From positions 41,708,201 through 41,772,200 of the forward strand of contig OW799235.1 in NCBI GenBank assembly GCA_941918925.1: a stretch of 64,000 bases of DNA, in the 5' to 3' direction. The DNA comes from Phyto melanocephala (taxonomy: Eukaryota; Arthropoda; Insecta; Diptera; Rhinophoridae). Each line of letters starts with the position of its first letter. Position 1 is the stretch's first letter. The notes beneath the pieces are model-generated. The model saw only the letters and a list, made by a program, of their open reading frames with translations, did not search any database and had not been told where the DNA came from. Below are positions 1 through 9,215 of this stretch, piece after piece. Made by a program: the position numbers and the translations under genes.

Positions 1-454
1 AAGATAGTCGGATTTCGGGATGTAATGGAGTCCCAAAAGTCTTATGATAGTTGTGCTCTTTCCAAAAACGACAATTATTGTTGTTTACATACCCGTTAAT
101 ACAGAAATAATCCTTATCGCTGAAGATGATTTAACGATAAAAACCGGGGAAGTTGTATACGTATAAAAAACACAACACATAAAAGTATATGTATCATTTA
201 GTTAAAATCTTAACCAAGTTTTATTTTTGTTCGATTGAATTTAAAAAAAAAACTTTTTCATTAAAGTGCTAACCGTACTTTGTAAAATTAAATTTCACAT
301 AACTTATGATTAAAGCTAATGTTTATAGTTAAATTATAATTACGAAAAGCGTTACTTTTACAAAACCATCATTGTTAGTAATGTACGTATACTTTTCTAT
401 CTCTGATATTTCTTCTATTAATAATATAATCTCTTTACATTAAAGTATCCGTGT
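1..454. other. AT-rich sequence without recognised genes
   Basis: AT-rich sequence up to the abrupt rise in GC content near 455-480. I see no coding exon, terminal repeat or RNA gene in it. The GC change marks the likely 5' edge of the LOA-type retrotransposon that follows. Confidence 0.6.
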
Positions 455-823
455 GGAGTCTTTTCTCAGTTTACTCGCATCGGACGCGTCCCCAGGTGGC
501 GGATAGGGGGGCTTAGTATAGGGTGGGGGGTCTGAGCGGGTCAGACGGTGCCAGGCACTAAGGTGAGGGCCCCAGAACTGGATCGCTCCGATTCCGTACA
601 ATATACCTAGCCCTAGAATCCTCTGGGTTCTCGTGGAAAAAATAAACTGGGGTTACTTTTAAGGTCAATGTGGTTGGTAGCAGTGCCGAGGACCCGTATG
701 GCTAGTTAGTGGGTAAAGAAACTAGTCGCTAACAGCTCCCCCGGCGCTAGGGCACGGGCCGGTTGTAGTGATAGTTGCCTAGTCCGCGTACGCCGTCACT
801 GCGCGCGATGGTCGACCCTTTAC
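455..823 (+). promoter_or_regulatory. 5' UTR / internal promoter region of LOA element
   Basis: GC-rich leader without long open frames, between AT-rich DNA and the first ORF1 start. LOA-type elements generally carry an internal promoter in such a leader, but no core promoter motif is obvious here. The call rests on position and composition. Confidence 0.4.
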
Positions 824-2019
824 GTGCCTACTCGTGGGAACAAAATTGAGGATTTAGAAAAAAAAAATTTACAAAGTGATGAATCGGATCAGGGTCTTGA
901 CGCTGCCCTTACGGACATCCATAAGGTTATTATGGACCAGGAAGGGCAGATACGGACACATATCCAATTGGACGATCCCCTGGGACTATCAGGAGATTCT
1001 TTTGAGGTTAGCAACACTCAGAAATTGAGTGATTTAACATTGAGTTCAGAAGAGGATTTAGATATCAATGTGATATCTGATCCTACCTCGAGCTCAGTGG
1101 TGGATCTTCCAAAATCTGAGAGGGCTGACTTAAAGGGTAATCCCCCAGGATCAGGAGATCGAGTGACCAACATAGTTCCGCAGGACGCAGTGGAAACATC
1201 TGTAGAGTTACCAGGGGACGGTAAAAGCCGAACGAAGGAGGAGAAGGCCAGGAACGGTACGAGGTCTTCCTTGGCCTGTTCACTGCCAGAGAGAGGCATT
1301 TGGTGAGGAAGCATAGGCAGAGCGTCGCGAAGTTCGAAAGAACTTACGGACCTACCAGTGCTATCCTCGGCATCTCCCTCTCCGCGGTTCCAGCGGTGAA
1401 CATCCTAGCCGGATCTGACGACTCTGGTAAGAGTGCAGAGACGGCTGTGGTGGTCACTGAGGGAAACCAAAAAGCCCCAGGCATCAGCTTGCCGGTAAAG
1501 ACACTCAAGCCTTTGGAACGAGCTGTTAACGCTGGCAAGCCATTGTCTGTATTGAAGAAGAGGGTTGGTGATGTACCATTCGGATCACTTGGGAACCTCC
1601 CCAAAAAGGAGATAACCAAGAGAGCACGGTCTGGAGATGATCAGCCCTCCTCTTCGAAAAAACCTAAAAGGTCTTTGAGCCAGGAAGGCATTCTGGCAGC
1701 CGTCATTGACCGGGCTGACCCTGATGGCAGGATCAGCATGGATAGATGGCAGCTGATAGAAGGCAGGCTCATTGACCGTATAGCAGCCTTTCGGGGCAAG
1801 CCTGAGGACGTTTGCTTCAATGGAGCGGTCTGGTCAAAGGGCGTTAAGGTCGTCAACTGTGGCAACAAGAAATCATTCGAGTTTCTAAAAACCTCAGTTG
1901 AAGGCTGTAGCGACCTTTGTCCAGGGGCTAGTCTTGAAGTAATACGGGCTTCTGAGCTTCCACTGAGGCCAATAGTGACAGTGTGGATTCCACCACCCGT
2001 TAGGTCGGTGGTGGAATGA
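824..2019 (+). pseudogene. First ORF1-like region with partial DUF4780 domain
   Basis: Two overlapping open segments in different frames (824-1306 and 1300-2019) together make an acidic Ser/Asp-rich N-terminal part, a basic KKP-KRS stretch near 1650, and a partial DUF4780-like domain (from about 1680), ending in PLRPIVTVWIPPP. The family normally continues for roughly 90 residues after this tryptophan/proline motif, but here the frame stops at 2017-2019. The frame change near 1300 needs one frameshift. A second, fuller ORF1 of the same type follows 41 bases downstream. In LOA elements ORF1 is a nucleic-acid-binding, gag-like protein of the retrotransposition particle. The assignment rests on the shared motif with the next ORF; the duplication is unusual. 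Confidence 0.6.
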
Positions 2020-2059
2020 AAAGAAGACACAACAACTAAAAAAAATTAAATCGGATGAG

Positions 2060-3190
2060 TTGGGTATCTCATCTGAAGACGACCTTCTGGCCTCTAGCCA
2101 AGAGACGTTGGTCGACTTATTAGGCAGAGAGGGAGCCAGTCATAGCACCCTGCTGCTCTCCAATACCCCTTCTAATACCCTTCAACTCGACGTCAAAGTT
2201 GACGACAAATTGAAGAGGAGGAAACAAAGAAAGAGGAGTCAGAATGACATCCTCAAGGCTAAATACAATAAGGCGGTTTTTATTCTTGACAAGATAGCCA
2301 AGAATACCGCCAATGGTATCCCCCATGAACGCGACGAGGAAGATCGCGTCAAATACCAGGCTGTGGTAGATGAGTACCTTAAGTTTAAGGATTCCTTACC
2401 CAGCACATCTAAAGAGGCAACTACTGAGGTGAGGTCCAAGCGAAACCGATCTCAGACAGAGGGAGGTAAATCGCCCAAAAGGAGAAAGGTCGCCGATAAA
2501 AAGACCACTCCGGGACTAGCCACGAACGCTACGTCGACATCTGCCAGGCGCCCCTTTAATGAAGTGGTAAAAGACCATCTCATTCTGGCCCTGGCAAACG
2601 AAAAGGATGGTGCCATCAGTCCTGTAGTAACAGAATGTGGTGCCATAGAGTCTAAACTAGCAGAGCTCGTTATGGATTACGTGCTCACTAGTAAGACTGG
2701 ACAGGCTCCCTGTTTTGACTCCGGCGAGATACACCGGGGCTACAGGGTAATCAAGTGCTTGGACGAGTTCTCAAAGGACTTTCTCAGCAAGTGCATCGCT
2801 CAGATTAGCGGTGACTGGGAAGGCTTAAGTCTTAAGCTCATCCCTGCTGAAGAGATTCCAATGAGACCTCGGGCAAGGATTTGGTTACCAAAGATGAAGG
2901 CCGATGCTCAAAAGATGCTGGAGTGTCTGAAGATTCAGAACCCTAGTATCCCAATGGATGATTGGTTGATCATCCGCACCGAGCAGGGTGATAACCACAC
3001 TTGCCTCACCCTCGCCATCACCGAATCGGCAACAATGAAGCTCGAAAAGACGGGCTTCAAACTGTTTTTCGGTGTGCGGAAAGCAAAGGTGAAGGTATTC
3101 CGACCAACAGGTTCAGGTGAAGCGGATGTCGTTGAAGCCGCCAACGCTCTGCTGTCTAGGATGAACCTCTCGGAACCATCCAATAAGTAA
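2060..3190 (+). CDS. LOA-type ORF1 protein (DUF4780-like)
   Basis: A 376-residue open frame. Residues about 50-180 are highly basic (KLKRRKQRKRSQ and SPKRRKVADKK), as expected for a nuclear, RNA-binding ORF1 protein. The C-terminal half (about 175-365) has the DUF4780 layout: EIPMRPRARIWLPK, then LKIQNPSIPMDDW and a LFFGVRKAKVKV end. It stops five bases before the ORF2 start at 3195, the tight ORF1/ORF2 arrangement usual for non-LTR elements. It is the intact member of two ORF1-like units in this element. Its role is inferred from the family: binding element RNA and chaperoning nucleic acids during target-primed reverse transcription. Confidence 0.7.
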   Translation: MGISSEDDLLASSQETLVDLLGREGASHSTLLLSNTPSNTLQLDVKVDDKLKRRKQRKRSQNDILKAKYNKAVFILDKIAKNTANGIPHERDEEDRVKYQAVVDEYLKFKDSLPSTSKEATTEVRSKRNRSQTEGGKSPKRRKVADKKTTPGLATNATSTSARRPFNEVVKDHLILALANEKDGAISPVVTECGAIESKLAELVMDYVLTSKTGQAPCFDSGEIHRGYRVIKCLDEFSKDFLSKCIAQISGDWEGLSLKLIPAEEIPMRPRARIWLPKMKADAQKMLECLKIQNPSIPMDDWLIIRTEQGDNHTCLTLAITESATMKLEKTGFKLFFGVRKAKVKVFRPTGSGEADVVEAANALLSRMNLSEPSNK

Positions 3191-3194
3191 CAGA

Positions 3195-4480
3195 ATGGCA
3201 CTTAAAATAGTCCAAATTAATCTGCAGCACTCGAAATGCGCTACAGATAATCTTCGGATGCTCTTAGCTGAGGAGGATCTGGACATTGGACTATTGCAGG
3301 AACCCTGGGTAGTCAACTCGGTGGTAAAAGGGTTCCCGTCCTCATTATACAAAGTACTCTACGCAAAAGATTGTGGTAAGCCTAGGTCATGTCTTATTGC
3401 CAAAGAGAATATTAACATTTTTCTTTGTACGCAGCTTAGCTCAGCGGACCTTACAGTTGCAAGGGTCGAACTGCCAAACAGAGAAAGCTTCATAATTGCC
3501 TCGAGCTACATGGCGCATGAGAAGCCTGCTCCGCCAGTGGAAGTGAGTAATCTCCTAGCCTCATTTGGGGTATCTGACGATATAGTCCTGGTCTGCGATG
3601 CCAATGCAAGGCACACGATCTGGGGCAGCACTGAGATTAATGAACGTGGTGAGTATACCCTTGATTTCATTAATACTAACAAGTTAAGTATATGTAACTC
3701 TGGTAACACCCCAACATTCATTTTTCCGAGTTCGGTTTATTACAATGGATGGGAGGAAGTACTGGACATTACACTCATGAATAGTAAGTCTAGGATATCA
3801 GTTGATAGGTGGAGGGTATCCAGTAAAAGGTCTTTTTCCGATCATAACTGGATTCTCTTCGAGATTAGACTTCGTGACGAGATTACGACACCGCTTTTTC
3901 GGAACCCAAGAAGAACTGATTGGTTTAAGTTCAATGGGGTCGTAGAGCGTAAATTGGGTAAACTGCCAGTTATCGAAGATTCGATAACTGGTCTTGAGGA
4001 AATCGAGAAGTGTTTCAGCAATGTTATGGTGAAAGCCTTCGAAATTTCCTGCCCTATGACGAAGGTTAGGAAAACCTTCCCTCCATGGTGGAGCTCGGAG
4101 CTCTCTGGCCTTCGGAGGGAGGCACGTAGGGCCTTTAATAAATGCTATGAAAGCAAATCCTGGCAGCCGTACCGCGATAAACTGAAAGCTTATAAGAAGG
4201 CTATAGCGGCAGCAAAAAGAAGTTCATGGAGAGACTTCTGCGGATCTATAGACAGCACTAGGGACACAGCGCGACTTAGTAAGATTCTAGTCAGGGATCA
4301 GTCAACTCCGACCTATATAAAAAGTAAGGATGACTCCTGGTCTGAATCTGCGGCTGAATCCCTTGATATCCTTACGAACACTCACTTTCCGGGATGCAGG
4401 TAGGTTGATACGTGAATCGTGAGTGCGGATAGGACCCATTCCGTGGTCGATGGGAACATATTTTCTTACGAGAGAATCTC
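3195..4480 (+). pseudogene. LOA ORF2, 5' part: apurinic-type endonuclease domain
   Basis: Begins MALKIVQINLQHSK, the usual start of the EEP endonuclease of this clade. Recognisable motifs follow in order: LLQEPWV (metal-binding Glu), a DANARHTIWGS block, an LDITLMNS block and SFSDHNWILF (catalytic Asp-His). The frame reaches THFPGC, the linker motif before the reverse transcriptase, then meets in-frame stops at 4401-4403 and shortly after. Beyond these, the same frame still encodes the start of the RT region (NIFSYERISWAI) up to 4480, where the inserted copy begins. The enzyme nicks target DNA to prime reverse transcription. It is intact as a domain, but the polyprotein is interrupted. Confidence 0.8.
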
Positions 4481-5465
4481 GTGGGCGATTGATACATACA
4501 TACACATGTAGGGGGAATATCGAAGCAGACCACTACTATCACGGGTCCCTTTTCGACCCCCTTCGCTCCTCAGTGATTTCGTGTCTACCGATCAGTATAC
4601 CTTCAATCACTGAGTCCCGCGCCACAACCGGCGTTTGCTCTGGACTAGGAAAACGATTTCACACTGCCGACTGGTGATTGTCGACAATCCTCATCGCACA
4701 GTCCTTTGTAATCGCCAGCATCTCCCTCAGACTAAGGTGCCCCATCGCACTCACACTTAAAGTGTGCTTGCCTGTGATCCTTAATCTTCCGCTCGCCAAC
4801 GCCGGACATTCGCATACTACATGCGCTGCCGTCTCGGCATCCTCCAGGCACATTCTACAAATATCATCATCCACGATCTGCATCCTCTTCAGATGATATT
4901 TGAAGTTACCATGTCCTGTAATCAACGCAGTGATCCAGCTCATCATACTCCGATTAAAACCGAGTATCTTCACTGCACCCCTGCCAAGTGGCTCCCTGAG
5001 CACCATACTGACCTGTCTACACGTGGTTCCCTCCATCCACCTTCGCAAGTTTATAGAGTTCACCCATTGAAAGATCCTCGCCCGCACTAACCCATTACCC
5101 AGAGCAGTTCTGGGTTCCGGTCCGCAGAATGCAGCCTCAGACCCCTTCTTCGCAAGTTCGTCAGCAGCCTCATTCCCAGCTATGCCCACGTGTCCCTTAA
5201 CCCACATCAGCGTTACCTCATTTGTAGAGGCACACCTATTGAGCTTTAGAACACACTCAAGCACCAAAGAGGAGTTCACATCTATCCGCTGCATACGTTT
5301 TATAACCGACTGGTTGTCAAGAGCAATAAGAATTCTCTTCCCATACATTCGACATTCCAACAGGTGGTCCAACGTGTGCAGCAAACCAAGCATTTCTGCC
5401 TGATAGACTGACACGTACTCCCCCAGATTCAGGGTGCAGGATAAGTTCAACGTGGGCGATTGATA
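4481..5465 (-). mobile_element. 5'-truncated LOA-type copy with 14-15 bp target duplication
   Basis: The sequence gtgggcgattgata occurs at 4481-4494 and again at 5452-5465, bounding an insert of about 957 bp in the opposite orientation. Removing the insert and one duplication puts the RT reading frame of the outer element back in register across the junction (ISWAID then SFFPNKSPGPDG). The insert carries the 3' end of another LOA-type ORF2, a 3' UTR, and a terminus reading CCCCCTACATGTGTATGTATG on its own strand. A short piece of the same 3' end occurs near 27541-27586 and 31627-31647. Confidence 0.85.
4659..5450 (-). pseudogene. LOA-type ORF2 C-terminus: RNase H and Cys/His finger
   Basis: Reverse-strand coding remnant of the inserted copy. 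RNase H-type features include VYQAEMLGLLHTLDHLL (metal-binding Glu region), LIALDNQSVIKRM (catalytic Asp) and WVKGHVGIAGNEAADELAK (His/Asp motif). A C-terminal CRMCLEDAETAAHVVCECPAL finger follows, as in LOA and related elements that keep RNase H. The upstream endonuclease and RT are missing because the copy is 5'-truncated; the apparent open frame beyond 5451 belongs to the outer element. The stop near 4659 looks like the natural end, followed by 3' UTR. RNase H would remove RNA from RNA:DNA hybrids; this copy cannot work alone. Confidence 0.85.
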
Positions 5466-6388
5466 GTTTCTTCCCAAATAAATCACCTGGACCTGATGGA
5501 ATTCTGCCACGTATGTTGCAGAGTGCCAAGGGATATGTTATTCCCTGGCTCCAGAGGATTTTCATGCTCTGCCTATCTCTAAATTATATTCCTGGGAATT
5601 GGAGAAGGGTCAGGGTCGTTTTTATTCCGAAGATCGGAAGGAGAAGTCATGATAGTGCGAAAGACTTTCGTCCGATTAGCCTTTCATCTTTTCAGCTTAA
5701 AACACTGGAACGACTTATCGACTCTCATATCAGGCAGCGACTGGAGGGAACGACGCGTTTGTCGGGCAGTCAGCATGCCTATCTTAAGGGACGCTCTACG
5801 GAGACGGCTCTACATGAGGTCGTGGGGACTATAGAGAGGTCTCTCGGGCAGTATACTATGGCAGCCTTCTTGGATATAGAAGGGGCCTTCAATAACGTAA
5901 CCCTGTTGTGGTTACTAACGGTCAATGTTATTTTGAGGAGATTTGAGAGTGAGGGCATGAATATTGTGGCTTATGCGGATGATGTTGTCATGCTGGTCAG
6001 GGGAAGATTTCTTCCGACGATTAGCGAGGTACTTCAATCGGCACTATGTACATTATCTTCTTGGGCTTCGGAGAATGGACTGGGTGTGAACCCGATGCTT
6101 GATGGGGTAGAGTTAGAGTTAGCGAGCGGGGCGAAATATCTCGGTGTAGTCCTTGATAGTAAGCTGTCATGGGGTCAGAACACTCGGGAGAGGGTGAAAA
6201 GGGGCCTTAATGCCTACTACACCTGCAGGAACTCCATAGGCAAGAGTTGGGGGCCTACAACCAAGGGTGGTGAATTGGATTTACACGACGGTGGTAAGAC
6301 CCATTCTAACATATGGATGTACTGTATGGTGAGAGGTATTAGAAAAGGGTTGTTAAAGGAAGCTCCTCACAAAGGTCCAAAAGTGTGA
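5452..6388 (+). pseudogene. LOA ORF2, middle part: reverse transcriptase
   Basis: Continues the outer element's ORF2 after the inserted copy. RT blocks are visible: SPGPDGILPRMLQ, DFRPISLSSF, the AFLDIEGAFNNV block with the first catalytic Asp, and YADDVVML near 5972 with the catalytic Asp pair. Between NNV and LLWLLTVN the segment normally holding the G-PQGGVLSP motif is missing (roughly 60-90 residues), so the polymerase fold is incomplete. After about 6240 the frame drifts and resumes in another frame. The domain copies element RNA at the nicked target; this copy is inactive by deletion. Confidence 0.8.
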
Positions 6389-6410
6389 GTCACTTGGCAT
6401 CACTGGTGCT

Positions 6411-7378
6411 ATGAGAAGCACACCTCAGGGGACTTTGGACATCATTCTCGGCACTATGCCTATAGAGGTATGGGTGAAGGGAATGGCGTCAAGGAGCTTG
6501 TTTAGGCTAGGTGAGTCAGGATTGGGTAGGATACTTAACATAGGCCACACTAGAATTTTATGGGAAACTGGTCTCCAGGATTGTGTGCGATGTCAGGGTA
6601 ATTTGACAGACTACAAGGTCACAGAGATCAGTTTTGTTAGGACACCCCCGCTGATAATTCCGGATAGGGATTGTTGGGTAGGATCCGACAGACTGTTTGA
6701 GGGGTGTACAGTCTTTACGGATGGATCGAAGATGGATGTAGGCACAGGGGCAGGTGTCTATATTATGGGAGAAAACATCAGGAGGTCTTACAAACTTTCT
6801 GATAACTGTAGTGTGTTCTAAGCGGAGATACTGGCTATCTATAAAGCGATGGATCTTATATTGGAACATGTTCCAAGGGGTAGGGAGGTTACTCTATACG
6901 TTGACAGTCAGGCGGCGCTCAAGGCCTTGAAGGGACATTATGTCAAGTCTAGGTTGGTTGCGAAGTGTAGGAGGGCACTCAATAGGATCATGATATGGCG
7001 TGGAGGGACAGAAGAGACTGCAGGGTATCAAGGGCTTTATGGGCCGGGTTAAACTCAGTGGACTCTACGGTTCTTCTGGGCCTGGGTAGGGTATGTCTGA
7101 GGGCCACTATTGGGGTTTTAACAGGGCACTGTCCTGTGAGGGCTAGGATTAGTAAATGGGATCGCGACACTCCGGATTATTGTAGGATGTGTGAGGATGA
7201 GGAGGAGTTGGAAACTGTGGAACACATTGTCTGTCACTGCTCAAGGCTGCATAATCACAGGCTAAAGTGGTTAGGTAAACGATTCCACGATGAGTTGGGT
7301 GATGTTTCAAAGTGCAAGCCGGGGAATATTATCATCATGGGGATCGGGTGGCTAGTGAACATGCAATGGGGCTCGTAG
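6411..7378 (+). pseudogene. LOA ORF2, 3' part: RNase H and C-terminal finger
   Basis: Three overlapping remnants in different frames. The first includes CTVFTDGSKMDVGTGAG (RNase H first Asp). The second continues after a stop with AEILAIYKAMDLILE and LYVDSQAALKALKGHY (Glu and second Asp). The third, after a deletion of the His motif region, holds GHCPVRARI and the C-terminal finger CRMCEDEEELETVEHIVCHC. It ends at 7376-7378 close to the 3' UTR. Order and motifs match the inserted copy at 4659-5450, so both belong to the same broad clade. Confidence 0.75.
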
Positions 7379-7599
7379 GGAATATGTTTTTCTTTCTTCT
7401 ATTTTATTTCCTACTAACTTATTTTTATTTTAATTATTTTCTCATGTACTATATCTTTGGTAACTCTCTCTCTCTCTTTTCTATCTTTAATATATGAAAG
7501 GGTAACGCAATGGACCTTATTGGTCTCCGAGTGTGGGTGTAGGAGGCAGATAATGCTTTCTGCATCCCCCTTTCCTACCTACCTACACTAAAGTAACTG

Positions 7600-8242
7600 G
7601 AAAAAATCAAGTGTCATTAACACATTAATTAATTAATTAATGTCTAGACTGTTTTATATTAAAAAAATGATACATATATTTTTAAAATCCAACACCACTA
7701 CACCATTTCCAAGTGTATCTCAGAAATTTCAATTATATTTCAGAAATTACCATTTATATTTCAGAAGTTTCCAATTACATTTAAAAAAATTTTGTTTGCA
7801 TTTCAGAAATTTCAATTTGTATTTCAGAGTTTTTCAATTGTATTGTATTTCAGAATTTTTTAAATCTCTATTTATATTTCTGAAATTTCTAAATATATTT
7901 TAGAATTTTTTAAAATGTATTTCAGAAATTTTCAATTGTATTTTAGGAACGTTTATTTGAGTTTCAGAATGTTTTTTTTTTTAAATATCTATTTGTGTTT
8001 TAGAAATACTTATTTAAATTTAAAAAATTTATATTTTTATTTCAGAATTTTCCAATTGTACAATATTTTATAAAATTTACAATTGTATTTCAGAATATAC
8101 GATTTGTACTTCTCCTATGAACTTAAAATAAATTGATCATTTTCTATAAATATGGCGATAATTTATAAAGCAATAATATAACAAATAATTTAAAATTTTT
8201 ATTATTTCATTGTCCAACAGGAGTATCTTCTAAATTTGCTGC
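7600..8242. repeat. Degenerate TTTCAGAAATTT(CAATTGTA) satellite-like tract
   Basis: From about 7715 to 8110 short imperfect units of the form atttcagaaatttcaattgt recur every 20-35 bases. Related copies occur in reverse at about 18495-18550 and again at 63870-63945. No gene is seen. A possible polyadenylation signal for a reverse-strand gene (AATAAA read in reverse) lies near 8195-8215. Confidence 0.6.
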
Positions 8243-8347
8243 TTAAATATGAAGATAGTTAGATTGTTGTACAGCCCGTGCACAATCGCCTTGAGTGATT
8301 CCAGATATTGCGTTCTTAATATTGCAAACGTTGTTCCACATTGCCAG
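8243..8347 (-). CDS. Possible 3' terminal exon, unknown protein
   Basis: On the reverse strand a pyrimidine-rich tract ending in GCAG at 8348-8351 is followed by an open segment that encodes a 34-residue tail containing NAISGITQGDCARAVQQ and ends at a TAA (8243-8245). AATAAA-like signals follow within about 60 bases. The tail loosely resembles a UBA-type helix (ITQGDCARAVQQ), but I cannot name the gene. A good donor-like site (AAAG then GTGAGT, reverse strand, near 8696) suggests further exons upstream. The evidence is splice-site-like sequence and codon continuity only, so this may be chance. Confidence 0.25.
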   Translation of the reverse strand: MAMWNNVCNIKNAISGITQGDCARAVQQSNYLHI

Positions 8348-8962
8348 CTGCAATAACAAGAGGAACTGAAAATTTTAATTTGACTAAAATTTTTAACTAA
8401 CTTCAAATTTATTCTATTAGAATTAACTAAGAAGATATGGACGCAACCACAACAAGTGTACAGGCGTACCTTAAAATAATGTACTTCGTTTATTATGCGA
8501 GGGTGCGATGTCTTATACAATAACCAGAAGATCTAATGAGTTGCTACGTACTCTATTGACAAATTTTAATTGAATTGATCCACATTTTTATGAAACTAAA
8601 CTATTATATACGTCGCAACTCTAAACAACACTTTGATTATGTTTAACTATTTACTTTTGCAAAAAAAATTAATTAAGACAATCGAAGACTCACCTTTCGC
8701 ATTTTACAATACATATTCTTCTTATTTGTAATTTTAATAAAATAATTTTTGCAATCAGTCCCCAAAAAAATTACATTGTCTATATGACAAAAACGTTTTG
8801 TTGGTAAATTCCTGTTAAGGATTAGTTGGTAATTAAAAAAAACTGAACCGAAAAAAATATTTTGACCTTCCTACTAAGGAAAGTTCTTTAGTTTGTGGTT
8901 TTTTTCTGTAAAAAAATTTCCATCTTTGGAAACGCTTATAAGAGTAGTTAAAATTTTGAAAA
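8348..8962. other. AT-rich intergenic or intronic sequence
   Basis: No clear coding potential. It could be intron if the exon at 8243-8347 is real. Otherwise nothing is recognised. Confidence 0.4.
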
Positions 8963-9215
8963 AACAAGTAAGAGTGCTTTATTCGGCCGTGCCGAATTTT
9001 CACAACGTGTAGTCATGCAATAACAATTGTTTGTATCACCATTCATCTCATTAATATAAAATGCGTACATACATACATACATACATATATGTTTTATTAT
9101 CTTTATAAAGACTTTATCCGTTTAAAAATAAAATAATTAAAAATAAAAAAAAAATAAAAAAAAATAAAAACAAAAAAAAAATAACAAAAAAAAAACAAAA
9201 AATTAACAAAAAAAA
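8963..9215 (-). mobile_element. DINE-1/Helentron 3'-end fragment
   Basis: Starts aacaagtaagagtgcttta, the reverse of the family's conserved 3' end, with the palindrome ttcggccgtgccgaa and the cacaacgtgtagtcatgcaa block. It then runs into an A-rich AAAAATAAAA tract. The 5' half of the element is absent. Confidence 0.75.

Larger units (their letters stand above)
455..7590 (+). mobile_element. LOA-clade non-LTR retrotransposon, degenerate
   Basis: A GC-rich island in AT-rich DNA with the order expected of LOA/Bilbo-type elements: 5' UTR (455-823), DUF4780-like ORF1 region (824-3190), ORF2 with endonuclease, reverse transcriptase, RNase H and a C-terminal Cys/His finger (3195-7378), then a pyrimidine-rich 3' UTR ending near the short CCTACCTACCTA repeat. 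ORF2 has several stops and deletions, so it is not functional as read. It is split by a related 5'-truncated copy at 4495-5451. The 5' limit is set by base composition only and is approximate. Confidence 0.8.
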
